The notes under the pieces: generated by a model | What the model was told of the DNA's origin: nothing | The model's input: only the letters and a program-made list of their open reading frames with translations | Databases searched by the model: none | Translations under genes and position numbers: made by a program | Origin: Malachius bipustulatus | Lineage: Eukaryota > Arthropoda > Insecta > Coleoptera > Melyridae | Assembly: GCA_910589415.1 (NCBI GenBank) | Contig: OU342630.1 | Coordinates: forward strand, 88,470,186-88,534,185 | Direction of reading: 5' to 3' | Length of the DNA stretch: 64,000 nucleotides | Part shown: positions 12,454 through 24,784 of the stretch, in pieces | Layout of the letters: the number at the start of each line of letters is the position of its first letter | Numbering within the stretch: position 1 is the stretch's first letter

Positions 12454-12805
12454 AACAATTAGATCACAACAGCAATCCTTGGGTTTGAATCTGACAGCTC
12501 TGTACAAAATATTTGAAATGATTAAATCGTTCAAAACTCTTCTACTAAAATGACACAGAATGGAGCTCACTTTGAATATTTGTTATTTATAATATTAATT
12601 TTACCCTATCTATGTACCTAATAATCGTTACCTACATATTACTAAATACAACATTTTGTATACCTATATTATTAATTTGTATACAACTTCGCTTTTCTTG
12701 TCAGTTATTATTATAATATAAAAAAATTTAATGATCGATTTTTTTTACAGAACTGTCAGATTCAAAGGCACGAAATTGTTCCGAAGCTGTTGTGATTTAA
12801 TTGTT
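12454..12805. mobile_element. Small TIR element (MITE), 352 bp
   Basis: Terminal inverted repeats of about 50 bp. The left starts AACAATTAGATCACAACAGC and includes TTTGAATCTGACAGCTCTGT. The right reads ACAGAACTGTCAGATTCAAA and ends GCTGTTGTGATTTAATTGTT. The interior is AT-rich and non-coding. No target duplication is obvious, so superfamily is not assigned. Confidence 0.75.
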
Positions 12806-14822
12806 GAAATTAATATTTTCTTTGATTTTTCAAGGAAGTTATTGAGTATTCTGAGGGGGTTGATCACATGATGTGCTAAATTCCTTTCTCTTCCATTTGG
12901 TACCATTTTTATACTCCTAGGGCACAGTGAGAAGCAACGATCTGCAAGTTTGTGGTTTCAATGCTTTTTCACTATGATGGCCAGTTTTGAACGTGGTGGC
13001 CTTGTATAAGTTCTGTAACAAGTAAAAAAATTTAAATTTGATTCATAAAACTCTGCCAGCTAAAATCTCCACTGTAATTATTAGCAAAATGAGAAATTTT
13101 TTATTTTAGCACGTAAATTGAATTAATGAATTATTTAGTTGGAATGAGCAGCAATTGTACAACTTGGTGAAAACTATGGGGCTTTACATAACACTTTAAT
13201 AATAATTATTATTATTAGTTTCCGTGGTTGAATGATACTAGTAGTCGAGACCGAAAAGCAAAAAAAAAATTATTCTGTAGTAAAAAAAAAAAATTAGATA
13301 AGTAAGAACCGAATATCAGGCTTAATTTTATGAAAAATGGAAAAATATTACATTATACTCATCCTAGCACCGATTGATTAATTTTTTCACGCAGCGGTGT
13401 AGAAGTATAAGTGCTCAGTTAAATACAATAGTGACATTACAACTATCATTTCGGAGTATGTATTTGAAGGCTTATAGGTTACTCGTAAACTTAAAATAAC
13501 AACATTTACGTAACATATACATCAAACATAACATTCTCAGACATTTAATATATTTTTTTATTATTTACAGTTAAATACAAAGATATATTTTTTACATTCA
13601 GGAACATTTTAATATTTTGTAATAAGCGTGGAATGTTACCATTAATTTTATACATCCATAAAATTATTTTTGAATAATATTGAATATTATGGAACAGTTA
13701 GCTTTGAAGTACATAATAATTAATGTATGTTACAGATTTTAAAATGGTATCCAATTGCTGAACAGTTGCAGACTAAGAACATATAGCCAATAAATAATAC
13801 AGACAATAGATCAGTATATTAGACCGTAGAAGGAAAGCAATTATTAGGTAATATCTACATAGTAGCAAAGTATAATTTACACTTTTTGTCATTTAATTTA
13901 TCTACCTACATTAGGATGTCCCAGTTTATAGTAGGGTAACTTCAGAATTCGATAGAAAAAGTCATTTTAAGGAAGAAAATTTTATAGAGCTTGTATCGAA
14001 AAGTTTTTAGTTCTCGAGATATTAAAGGGTTTTGAGTTTTCTCAAAATTTCTCTCAAAATTTTTCACAGCAGCTGCCTTCGTTAATTGAAGTAAATACGT
14101 GATTTAATGCTCACAAAGAAACATTATTAAATTCAGTGGCGGAGATCTGGGTTTGTTATATCTTTTTTTCTAAATTATTTCTACGCCACTGCTTTTAATG
14201 AAAATATGACATTCTTGTTAGATAACTTGTTTTATTTTGAGGAAAAAAGTCATCCTAAGTTTTTGTCGTAACTTCTAGAGAGTTGAAATTATATAATTGT
14301 ACTTTCATTAACTTTGACTATAATAATTATTATAATGCTAATTTTTTAGTACTATTCTCTCGAAGGTTATAACCAACACTATAAATTTTTTTTTTTAAAG
14401 TTCCATTCTAAGGTCTCATTTAATGGTTTTTGTTCATCTATAATGAAATATCGGTTATATCGGGAGTGGGGTAATAGAATTACGAAGAAAAATTTGTGCA
14501 GCCTTTGTTAAATTAATGCATTTACCAAATTTATAATTTTGATAGTGATTTCCATTTACAAAATTCGGTATGTTGAGAAATGTATTCTAAATCATAGCAT
14601 AAAAAATATCCAAGGATTTGTTTCAAATTCAATTTTTTCAAAATTCTGTATCTACCCCTAGGTAACTTTTTCATTTTGTATAAATAGTTTTAATGGTGGT
14701 TTTCATGACCTGAAATAATATTGTCAAGTCCCATCACTGAATTAGACACTCCGATAATATAATGAAAACTCGGCTATAAAATACACATGGGTATTTTTGC
14801 TCACATGACTCTTAACTCGGAT
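12806..14822. other. AT-rich stretch with repeat scraps, no gene seen
   Basis: Contains a mariner-like end (AGGATGTCCCAGTTTATAGTAGG, near 13914) and a small CAGTGGCGGAGA ... CGCCACTG inverted pair near 14135-14190. Otherwise AT-rich and featureless. Confidence 0.5.
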
Positions 14823-15699
14823 ATACAGGACAGGGTGTCCCATTTTTATGTCCCACCCCGGATAACTTTTGTCAGTGACCTTGAAACAAAAATTGTTTGG
14901 TACAAAAGTTGTACAACTTGGAGGGGGATATTCGATGGCACTAATAATTTTGACCTTGGGTACAAGGTTCAAGGTCATTCAAGGTCAACTTTGTTTTTTT
15001 AAATGGAACTCCCTATTTTTGACATCGGCAATCGATTGCGCGTGAAAAAATATGAGACTTTTGTCTGAAACTTTTTTTCTAAAAACGCAAATTTTCTCAA
15101 TTAATTTAGCCTTCAAAATTGAAAATTTTAAAATTTTTGAATTTTCAAGTCGAGAATGGTGAGGTTTAGAAGAGAACCGCAAGTTAGATTTTTCATCAAG
15201 AAAAGTTTAATTATTCCTTTGGTACAAGCAGCTCAAAATTAACAATTTTCCATCAAGAAAAGTTTAATTTTTGATTCGGTACAAATTGCTCAAAATTAAC
15301 GAAAACTCTGTTCTCAGCGCCTGTGTTCAAGAAAATTCGTGACGGTTCCTTGAGCAAATCCAAGCACTTTTTGTCTCTGGCGGATTTTCTTAGCTTAAAA
15401 ATTTTTAATTTTGGCAGCTGCATAAGTCGATTAAATTTGCGTTTTCAGAAAAAAAGTTTTAGACAAAAGTCTCATATTTTTTCACGCGCAATCGATTGCT
15501 GATGTCAAAAATAGGAAGTTCTATTTAAAAAAACAAAGTTGACCTTGAATGATCTTGAACCTTGTACCCAAGGTCAAAAGTATTAGTGCCATCGAATGTC
15601 CCCCTTCAAGTTGTACAACTTTTGTACCAAACAATTTTTGATTCAAGGTCACTGACAAAAGTTATCCGGGGTGGGACATTAAAATGGGACAGCCTGTAT
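14823..15699. mobile_element. Foldback/MITE element with ~270-bp inverted repeats
   Basis: The left arm (about 14823-15095) starts TATACAGG-ACAGGGTGTCCC. The right arm (about 15435-15699) ends GGGACAGCCTGTATA. The arms match over ACCCCGGATAACTTTTGTCA, the GTTGTACAACTT palindrome, CAAGGTTCAAGGTCA and CGCGTGAAAAAATATGAGAC. The CAGGGTGTCCC terminus and TA flank fit the Tc1/mariner group. The centre holds a 57-bp tandem duplication (15194-15307) and no transposase remnant. Confidence 0.85.
15194..15307. repeat. 57-bp tandem duplication inside the foldback element
   Basis: Two adjacent units start CATCAAGAAAAGTTTAATT at 15194 and 15251. Both contain a GGTACAA block and GCTCAAAATTAAC. Confidence 0.8.
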
Positions 15700-16470
15700 A
15701 ATGAACAAATTAAGTATCGAACACAGTTGATCGTACCGATCTTTCATCCCTTATCTTATCTTCATTTCGTAGAATGTGTTTTTTTATTAATTACATCATT
15801 ACATGAAATCAATAGCTTAATAGTGCCTGTGGCTAACTTTTAAAACGTGGGTACTGAATAAGCAGTGACAAAAAACTGCTGGATTTCCTGGGCTTACTAC
15901 CTTTTGGAGAAGTTTACTTTGTGGAATAAAAGCTTACTAGTTCTACAAATTGAGGTCGATTATCTAAATGATCAGCTATAAATGAATTAAGCTTATTAGG
16001 AAGGCCAAAGCGGTTTAGTCCGGTATTACAATCCCCATTGTTGAAATGATGAAAATTAAATGCCTTGCTGAAGTCTGAAAATATGACAATTTAAAATCCC
16101 GAATCCAAAGCTCCGCGCTATTGCTAATGTACCTATTTAATTTTCGTTCATAATTATACTTATACGGTGTCCCGTAATTAGTGGCGGATAAATTCTTGGG
16201 TACGCTATTTAGGGCTCATCAAGGAGTCACATAAAACTAGTACAAAAAAGTCTCTACTGCATCGACCGAGATATTATGAAGAGGTGAACTTGAGGCCTCA
16301 ACTCCTTAAATATCGAAAATTTTACAAAATTTATTTTCTTATATGTAGAGATCATACTGTAGACTTGCACTATTCTTGTATCAATAAGTCTGACAACGCT
16401 TTTTCTATTATACCGTCAGAAAAAATAAACGAATTAATATAAGAAGTATAAAATATTATATCAATAATAT
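15700..16470. other. AT-rich stretch, no gene seen
   Basis: Holds a lone element end, ACGGTGTCCCGTAATTAGTG, near 16165. Nothing else is recognisable. Confidence 0.5.
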
Positions 16471-16476
16471 ATGAGG

Positions 16477-16809
16477 ACACAACCTCAGATGGTCTGGTGA
16501 AGACAGATACATCAATGTTTCGCTGCATTGTTAGCTCATCAAACTGCCATATCAGTGACAAGTTACAGAAGCCTCTAATTAAGACTCTCTGGTGGCAAAA
16601 TGAAAGTAGTACTTTCAGCCGCTTATATGCCATGTAAGCCACAATGTTTCTGATGGATCAAATTTTCTAAATACCTACATAGCTCGATTCTTTCTCTTTT
16701 CGGTACACTTCTCTCCTGGAGTGTTCGTGGTTGATATGGCAGACTGATGAGCTCACAATATAGCTAAGCATCAATGTATCTGTCTTCACCAGACCATCTG
16801 AAGTTGTGT
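16477..16809. mobile_element. 333-bp hairpin element
   Basis: Inverted arms of about 78 bp (16477-16555 and 16734-16809). The left starts ACACAACCTCAGATGGTCTG and continues GTGAAGACAGATACAT. The right ends ATGTATCTGTCTTCACC, AGACCATCTGAAGTTGTGT. The ~180-bp interior is AT-rich and non-coding. Looks like a MITE or a large stem-loop. Confidence 0.8.
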
Positions 16810-17166
16810 TTGAATTTTTACTAAAAGCAACAATAATGAAAATTAAAAAAAATATCTATTTGCACATTTGAAAACTGCTGTCTGTATGACTGAATGTATA
16901 AATCTCGTTTTTATATTTTAGCGTGCAAAAATTTAATGAAGTAGGTATATAGAAAAATTCGATACTACATAAAAATAACAGCCTAAATAATCCGAAACAA
17001 TGAAAATCGATACTATTTTTATAAAACAGAGAGATGCTGAAATCATCAGCTGCACTGTCACATACCTAACCAAAAATAATGTTATAAATGTTGCTAGTTA
17101 ATTATTTTTAATACTTTTTTTCTGCGCAATCATACTTGAACTGACATCTTTGCAGACGCTCTATTT

Positions 17167-17410
17167 ACAGGGTGTTTCTTTAATAGTGCGAAAAAATTAA
17201 AGATAGACTCTTTGATCCAAAATAAAGAAAAAATTCCCCATTAACGTATATGTATGTCTAATGCACCATTTTTCAGTCAAAAAAGTAATTTTTCCAGTTT
17301 TTAAAGATTTTTTAAATCTTTTTTTCTCGGGAACCGTTTGAGATACAGATACCTACAGAACTCATCTTTTGTACATGTCATATCATTAATGCAATCTATT
17401 TTTTTAATGC
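17167..17410 (+). repeat. Mariner-like terminal fragment
   Basis: Begins TACAGGGTGTTTCTTTAATA and is followed by wording typical of these ends (AATAGTGCGAAAA, CTCGGGAACCGTTTGAG). No partner terminus was found downstream. A loose inverted pair, GCCATAGGCGGAGATTT near 17430 and AAATCTATCCGCCAATGCC near 17650, may belong to a neighbouring element. Confidence 0.45.
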
Positions 17411-17820
17411 CAACAAACTTTTTTTTCATTGCCATAGGCGGAGATTTTATGGTTGTGGGAGTTTTTTTGCCATTTTAAAAGGCACATTTTAAACCAATAT
17501 TTTATACAGAAAAACGATATACTCTTGATCATAATAATGGCTAATGTGAACCGTTTTTGGAAAAAACGGCCATTTTCGATGAAAACTTGCTTTGGATGTT
17601 TCAAAATATGTGTCGGAAAATGGAAGGCAAAAAACTTCTCTCAATCCTGAAATCTATCCGCCAATGCCACATGCAAAAAAATAAATTGGTATTGAAAAGG
17701 TAGCTAATAAGGGCAACAGCCGTTTTCGAGTTTTTAAAGCCGTTGTCCTTATTGACGACGGCTGCGAAGGTAACTTCATGGGGTTTTGTTTAATTATTTG
17801 AAATTATTTTGCATCAAGAA

Positions 17821-17890
17821 AAAGTTAGGTTTGAACCGGGGACCGCAGAGTGGAAACCCTACCTCTAGGCAAGCTAACCGAATAAATACA
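17821..17890 (-). pseudogene. tRNA-like remnant or SINE head
   Basis: On the minus strand, TTAGCTTGCCTAGAGG resembles a pol III A box. About 35 bases on, CGGTTCAAACC fits the B box consensus GGTTCRANYCC. GTTAG near the 5' side can pair with CTAAC after the T arm. The anticodon arm does not fold into a clean 5+7 stem-loop, so this is not a functional tRNA by eye. A tRNA-derived SINE is the alternative. Confidence 0.35.
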
Positions 17891-17899
17891 CTGAAAGTT

Positions 17900-20800
17900 T
17901 ATCTCGTGGGTTATATTATGATTTTCTCTATACATGATGCTTTTTGATAAGGAACAATCATATATCTAAAATTTCGAATTTTCAAAACATGGTTTTACAA
18001 AAAAGTTGTGTAAACCTTGACCACGTCTTTGGTTAGAGTCTTCGTGATTGCCTTGATTCGCCGTAAAAGGGCCTCGAATGCTTAATCCCTGTACTATAAA
18101 GAATGATTTCGCGGCCTTTGGTGTACAGAAATCTTTTTACCTGTCTTTCTATAAAGACCTTTTAACAACCCTCAAAGCTTTATCCGTATAATAACTTACT
18201 GCATGGACATCCGATATTCATAACACATTGCTGCTGTTAAATTTTACAGCCGTTTATTAAGGTTAAATTATGTTGTTTAACCTATTAGGGAAGTTCCCTT
18301 TTGGCGCGTAGTCGTCTTGGGTTGATCGTCTGCGCGGGCTTCTAATGCAGCCCTTCTGGCTGTCTTCTGCTTTAGCAGAAGCGTCTTGGCACTTGTTCAT
18401 AGTTCTGCAACCCACTGAAAAGGCTGCTGATTTCACTCCTCTGACGAGTAAAGAGCTCGAGATCTTCAATTGGCACCTTTCGCTGCTTACGGTTGTATAA
18501 TGTAAGCAAAGAGCAAACGGAACAGATTAGAAATAAGTAATTAAAATAATGGAATGATAAGTGGGAACGAAAGGAAGTGCATACATAGAGACAAAGGTTC
18601 CTAAAGAATCAAACCGAGGAAAAATAAATGGGCTTCAATTAGGTCTAACCATTGTTGAACGTTTCGATCAGGCTGACAGAGGAACTCATAAATAACACTT
18701 TTAATAAAAAAATACCATCATAATGAATGATCCGTGTCTATTGAACTTAACCCTAATTAGTATGACTCTTCTTAAATCTTAACGGTGATTCACAATAAAA
18801 TTTCGCATGCTTCACACTACTAATCAGCAAGATGCAGTCTCGGCACAAGACCATTGTTCAGGATGAACCTTCTGAGCTGCAGCTTTGTTATTAATACACA
18901 AATTTGGATATATTGCACGATTTGTTCACTTTATTAAAGAAGCATGGGACAAAGTAAGACACGAAACGCTTTATGTTTAATAAACATATTGACAACCGTG
19001 ATATCAGAATTATCTCAAATCGTCACTGAAACCAGGCAGAAAAAGTCGATAATGAGATATCCGGTCGTTTGCGGAATGAAAATGAGCCCGTTCACGACTG
19101 TTTGTTGTTTTATCAAACCGCGACTCATTTAGTTAAGTCACGCTTATTCGAGATAGGTACGTTATTGCTTTCTTTTACAGTTTTGATATTTTTATTATTT
19201 GAAATTATTAAAAGTTGAGGTAAGTATAAGGTATAATACGGTAATAGGGTAATATGAAATGGCTTATCAAATATTAAAGAAAATTATTATTTTAATAGTT
19301 ATTTTATTGTTTTACTGTTTTAGTAGAAATAGCAGCTAATAATACACACCGCTGGTTACCTTCCAGCACGTAATATTCATTGTTTGAATTCAGTAGTTCA
19401 CTAAGCCACAAATTAGCTTTCTCGTTACATAGCAACTTTTAACACTTTGCAACTACCAAATTCAAAACAAATACCTGACTTTCTTTTAGAAAGGCACAAC
19501 CTACGTCACTTATAAAGTTAATCTAGTGATCGTATTTTTTGCAATCGGATGATGATTCAATAGAGTAGCGGGTGAAGGTATAAACGTTATTATGCATTAT
19601 TAAAAGTTTATTGGACTAGACATTGCTAAAAGTCGAGAACTAGATTAGAAGTTACCATAATATTTTTTCCACAAAGTCAAGATAAAAAACATGCCAAAAG
19701 AAGTTTTCTTCTTATTTATTACACGAACGTTATCCTCCTGCTTTACTTTTAATTGTAAAATAAAATTCATAAAAGTAGTGCAGTCGAAATGATGAAGTTC
19801 TATTTTTTAGTGTTTAGGTCATGGGCTAGATTTTTCAGACGGAAATGTACGTAAAATAGTATTTTATAACAGAACATATCACGTAAGTACGTAATACACA
19901 CTTATTTAACATCGGATTGTGCATGAGATAACATCACAACAAGACGCTCGCTCTTGATCGTGTTAAGCCTTCGGAGTCAACAAACTCATAAAATGAGGCA
20001 CCAGAGCAAATATTTTTCTCAATCATGTAATAACTTAACCAGACAGAGTTAACTATCTTGTAATTATGATTTAATGGAGAATTATTTCAGAAGTTTCAGA
20101 GGGTGATTTAAAATGCCACATGCGGGGATATGGTGTCAGTTTTGCCAAAGTAACTGTCAAAAAAGCAACTGTACCTGTACGGCATTTATTAGATTTAAAA
20201 CTTAATGTAACAGTTGAAAATGCGGCATATCACGTAAAAATAAGGCATTAAAGATTTGAATCTAAAACTGATTTTCAACATGAATGTTGATAATAAACAT
20301 ACCTGCTACATAGTATTGTGTAAATTTTCTCTTCCTACATAAAAAAAAATATTTAATGGGCAAAAATAAGTCCAAAAATAACAGAATTTTAAGCGCATCC
20401 GTCTATTAATTTTGCAGTCATTACAAAAAAACTTGTAATGTCAAATTTCAGAGAACGGCAAATTTAATTGATATAGAATTACAAGACATTAGCGTGATAA
20501 AATTATCGTCTATAACATCTCGTGACTGTTCTAATGCATGAACTTCTTAAAGGGGTGTTAAAACGTAATCACTCTAGTCACGTAACGTTGTATTTCGATG
20601 CATATTACATTCAAAGCGAGTTTAGCGTCAAAAGAAAACTAATTTTTATAAAGACTAGTCTTATACCATCAGTATCTGCCACTTATTTAATTTAAAAGTT
20701 TCGTTGACCATAAACTGGAAAATTATCGATTATAATTACTGTAATGATTCTTCCACCCCTTTAAAACAGTAAACGATTTTCAAAGGTATTACCTATCATA

Positions 20801-21849
20801 ATTTATATTTTGTACACAATAATAATTATTGTTAATCAAATAACAGTGTTTTTGCAAAAAAGTACATCGTGATTGTTATTGGATTCCTACAGATGAATGA
20901 TTTTGTGTATTTAATTATTTTCTAAAGGCTGTTTTAGCCCTGAATAATACATTTTAGAAAATATAGGTTCGACTTTGAATTAAGTACCCAAGTAGGCTTG
21001 CATTCATTTCGGTTTACTTTTTAAGTTAAGCATGTAAGAGCATAGCATAAGACAGCATTCAAGCATAAGGATTTATGGCTTGAAAAAGGACTCGTAGAAA
21101 TTCCATTTGCAAGGCTTGAAGCCTTTTTTGAAACCAGAGCTTGTGGCTTACAGCTTGAACCATTTATAAAAAAAAATTGGAATTGTGAATGCGAACAAAA
21201 AAAAGCAAAAAAAAAACGTTAATTCCTTTTGGGGGCGTCAGGATAGCTCTAAATGGTGGTGACTGGTATTATAGCTTGAAATACTGAAAGGCTTTTCAAG
21301 CCTGTAACCAATGGGACTTGCGAGAATTTTTAGAAACTATACGAAATCTCTTAAAAGCAAAAATTTGAGCATACTGAACATTCTTGCGAGTAGCAACATG
21401 TTAAAAAGATGGTAGGGAGCTCTGGAAAGAATTTTAAGGTTCAGTTGGTTTGGTGTACCTGACTTTATAATTTTTCGACAATTTACAATGGCAAAGCCTG
21501 CATTCAAGTTTTCCTTTCATTTATTTCTATTCATATCACCGCCAAATTAAAATATAGTTTAATTTACCTTCTGAATGCTACTTGCAAAATGTTTGAAACC
21601 ACATAGTTATATTAACCTTTCAAGCTTTTTAAGAACTTCAATGTTCTTCAATGCTCTTTTTCAATTATTGGTTTCGAGCTCTTTTCAAGGGCTTCAGGTT
21701 CATTTGCAAAGTTTCCACCTCATGAAAAAATCAGCTCATAAATCCTATGCGAAAGGGCTTGTGGCTGTCATTCCTTTTCAAGTGAATTGAGAATTATACA
21801 GCCTCCACGTTTGACATTACGATCAGTCTAAAAATTTGGATAAAGATAC
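17900..21849. other. AT-rich intergenic stretch, no gene seen
   Basis: Almost 4 kb. Around 21050-21320 and 21570-21790 there are many CTTGAA/TTCAAG palindromes (for example GGCTTGAAGCC), but no unit with clear ends. The short open frames have no domains. Confidence 0.5.
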
Positions 21850-22035
21850 CTACAAAGTTTAGTGAAGGCATGGTTCGCATGAGTACAAGATTTATTGCCT
21901 TCATTGAAAATTTCATGAAAATCTTACCAAATCGAAACACTATATAGCATGAAATTATCTGGTCAAACAATCAGAAATGGTTAGCATCTTTAAGATGTAA
22001 ATTTTAAGTACTTACAAGACCAAGGTGTTGTTAGC
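21850..22035. repeat. Direct repeat, copy 1 (partner at 24785-24960)
   Basis: Shares with the partner the blocks AAGGCATGGTT, AAGATTTATTG, TTTCATGAAAA, CCAAATCG, GCATGAAATTATCTGG and ATCTTTAAGATGTAAATTTT. The copies differ by scattered changes, so the duplication is older than the LTR element that lies between them. Confidence 0.7.
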
Positions 22036-22454
22036 ATAGCATGTTAGCAGCTCATAAAAATCTCAGTTTATAAATTCTTTGCAAAACGTCTTGTGATTTT
22101 CGTTACTTTAGTTAATTTTTAAAGTTTAAAAAGTTCAAAAAGGAATTATATCGCTTTGGGCTTTCAAGCTCTTGCGTGAAGGATTTTGCCCAGCTCTGCT
22201 TTAACGAGGCCATTTGGCTATTGATATTGTAAAAAATAATAAAAATATAAAATTTCATATTGTGGTGGATGAACTCGTCTTCTGCTGATATCTCGCCATC
22301 GAGGGAGATAATTCGTAGCCGAAATTTTATACCTACATAAAATATCTTCTTTTGCATTGACATTCGATAATTTTTGGGCTTTTTCTTGACCGTAATAATT
22401 AGTCTCATAACCTCGTTCAGTTAACATAATAACCATAACAACCAGTGCATGCAC

Positions 22455-22642
22455 TCTTGAACTTGCCTAGTTTAGTTAGTTTTACCACTCGGCAACAGGT
22501 GGCGATGTTGGATCGAAATTCATGTTTCAATCAAATAAAGTGGCTAGGCGGACACCTTTATAGTAGGGATTTAGACAATGATATCTTATTTAATAATATT
22601 AAATGGAGCTAATTAAAGAATAAAACCTTTAACGACGTTACA
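22455..22642 (+). repeat. 188-bp terminal direct repeat, upstream copy
   Basis: Starts TCTTGAACTTGCCTAG and ends TAACGACGTTACA. It contains AATAAA in two places (near 22537 and 22617), usable as polyadenylation signals. Identical by eye to the copy at 24210. Confidence 0.85.
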
Positions 22643-22646
22643 CATG

Positions 22647-22793
22647 TGTAACGTCGTTAAAGGTTTTATTCTTTAATTAGCTCCATTTAATATTATTAAA
22701 TAAGATATCATTGTCTAAATCCCTACTATAAAGGTGTCCGCCTAGCCACTTTATTTGATTGAAACATGAATTTCGATCCAACATCCCCACCAG
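22647..22793 (-). repeat. Inverted partial copy of the terminal repeat
   Basis: Starts TGTAACGTCGTTAAAGG and matches the reverse complement of the 188-bp repeat for about 146 bases without a difference that I can see, breaking off after GATCCAACATC. With the upstream repeat and the 4-base spacer CATG it forms a near-perfect palindrome centred at 22644/22645. Confidence 0.9.
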
Positions 22794-24197
22794 GGATGCC
22801 AATTGCTGCGGTCGGGCTAATTTGATTAGGCTCTGGGCCAATTAAAATGATTCTTGGCCAATTAAAATTCGATCGTTGTTGAAATAATTGCCGACTTACC
22901 TTCGTTGGGCCGAAGTATTAATTGATGCACCAAAATCTCATTCAGATTTCAAGCGACTGTAGTGGCATCAGCAGCATAAAGCGGTACGGTTTAATTACCC
23001 CTAAGATAAAAGATAGTGGGATGCCAGTGCCTTATGGTTTTTGAATAATTGATCTAAAGTAACCTGAACTATAAAGGCATCAAAATTCACTCAGGTTATG
23101 AGATGTTTACTATTTCTAACTACTGTAGTATATACCTACTGAATAATAGGGTTGATCTTTTAATGAAAAGTATATTTATGAATTCTGTTTACAAAATAAC
23201 TTATTGAAATTCTATGGTTATGAAATTACTAATTAATTGATCATGAAGTTAATTGCAAAATATCTCATTTAACAGTTTAACTGGTAGAGAAAATAGATCT
23301 ATTTTTCCTTCACATAAAAAGTGACAAATTCATTTCAAGTATTACTTGAATAATAATGGTGATTATAAGTATTAATTAATAAAACATCATCAATTTCTTG
23401 ACGAGATAAGGCAATAAAAATACACAAAACTCCTAATAGATTTCTCTGATATCACTCTGAGCAATAAAAGGTTATGTCACACTTTGCTTACTGATACGAC
23501 ATTTTGCCTTCCTTGGAATGTCGTGCCGAGACTGGAGAGCGGGGCCCTGGACGAAATCTCAGGATAGGAGACCGTGGTCTCCCTCTGGGGTGGCAGAAAG
23601 ACTGGTGAACGGTGTCGCGTCCCGTGGGAACACGTGCCTAACACTGGTAGCGTGGTCGTCCTTCGAGGTTAGATGAAAGATGAAAATATGAGGCTCCGAA
23701 TGATGAGATCCATTATTTAGGGGCAGGTAGCAGCAAAACCTTCAGATAGTGTAAGAGATTCCTTCCATAAAAGCGGATATTCGGATGCAGTAAATATTGA
23801 AAATCAATATGGCGTCCGTGAAGACAGGTGGGGTTCAACTTCGTAGATAGGTTTTCCGATGGGATAAGATAGTACCCCGATTGATAGGGTAGGTAGAAAG
23901 AACTATAACAATATATAAACTCTATTAGAGAAAGTTTCAGATAGTTTGAACAATTTACTTACCCGATTTATTAATCGGTCCTTAGATAAAGAGAAAAGGT
24001 AGGGGTGCGACTTGTCGCTTCAAGCACCAAGAATGGAAGACCAACAAACTTGTCCAGAAAGTGCGGAGCACCTTTTCCGCGCAGCTCGAAGAAAGGGTTG
24101 CTGTATTTAAATTCGCGAAACTACATCACAGCGACATCTGTGTTTCTAATTTATCGAAAAGGAAGATTGTAAGAGAAGGAAGTTACAGATTGTACTC

Positions 24198-24209
24198 AAA
24201 AGGTAGGGA
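24198..24209 (+). promoter_or_regulatory. Candidate polypurine tract
   Basis: AAAAGGTAGGGA, purine-rich except for one T, ends exactly where the downstream 188-bp repeat begins. This fits the plus-strand primer of an LTR retroelement read on the plus strand. A similar AAAAGGTAGGGG lies at about 23995. Confidence 0.45.
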
Positions 24210-24397
24210 TCTTGAACTTGCCTAGTTTAGTTAGTTTTACCACTCGGCAACAGGTGGCGATGTTGGATCGAAATTCATGTTTCAATCAAATAAAGTGGCT
24301 AGGCGGACACCTTTATAGTAGGGATTTAGACAATGATATCTTATTTAATAATATTAAATGGAGCTAATTAAAGAATAAAACCTTTAACGACGTTACA
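24210..24397 (+). repeat. 188-bp terminal direct repeat, downstream copy
   Basis: Identical by eye to 22455-22642 and followed directly by the GCAC target duplication. Confidence 0.85.
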
Positions 24398-24589
24398 GCA
24401 CATTTAATTCATATCAATATTTTTTTTGTAATTTTCTTCCTGAACTAACTCTTCACAAAAAACTATGACCAGCTAATGATCTCATTTCATGATTATCAGC
24501 TTCATTTTATACGTATATGTTAATGAAACAACAAAAAATATTATATGGAAAACAAAACATTTGCTTGCTTAACAAGATAATTCTAAAGA

Positions 24590-24725
24590 GGCTGACCTGA
24601 TGGGGTTAATAATGTACCACGACTAGTTGTGAGCCACAATAGACCTTCGGTCGCAGTGGAGGTGTCACAATGGTGCACTCACGATAAATCTAATAAATCT
24701 AATCTAAAATCTAAGAGAATTTTTT
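24590..24725 (+). repeat. Possible LINE 3' end with ATAAATCTA tail
   Basis: A moderately GC-rich segment ends in iterated ATAAATCTA/ATCTAAAATCTA units at about 24683-24719, as 3' ends of some LINEs do. It contains GACCTTCGGTC, a short hairpin. No coding block is recognisable, so the call is weak. Confidence 0.3.
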
Positions 24726-24784
24726 ATGGATGGAAACACATTACCAGCCTGCAGATTGAGTACACATAGTTTGGTAATAACAAA

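Larger units (their letters stand above)
22451..24401 (+). mobile_element. Young non-autonomous LTR-flanked element (TRIM-like)
   Basis: Two 188-bp direct repeats (22455-22642 and 24210-24397), identical by eye, flank a 1.57-kb interior and are bounded by the same 4-bp sequence GCAC on each side (22451-22454 and 24398-24401). This is the structure left by integrase-mediated insertion. The purine-rich AAAAGGTAGGGA (24198-24209) abuts the downstream repeat, as a polypurine tract should in plus orientation. The position expected for the primer-binding site is instead an inverted partial LTR copy (22647-22793). The interior has no gag or pol frame but does hold a GC-rich patch (23500-23660). Terminal TC...CA is not the canonical TG...CA, so the termini could be off by a base. 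Confidence 0.75.

Noticed and set aside
22218..22454. 98- and 78-codon minus frames next to the LTR element
   Set aside because: Two overlapping frames on one strand in AT-rich DNA with no domain. They end at the element boundary by coincidence.
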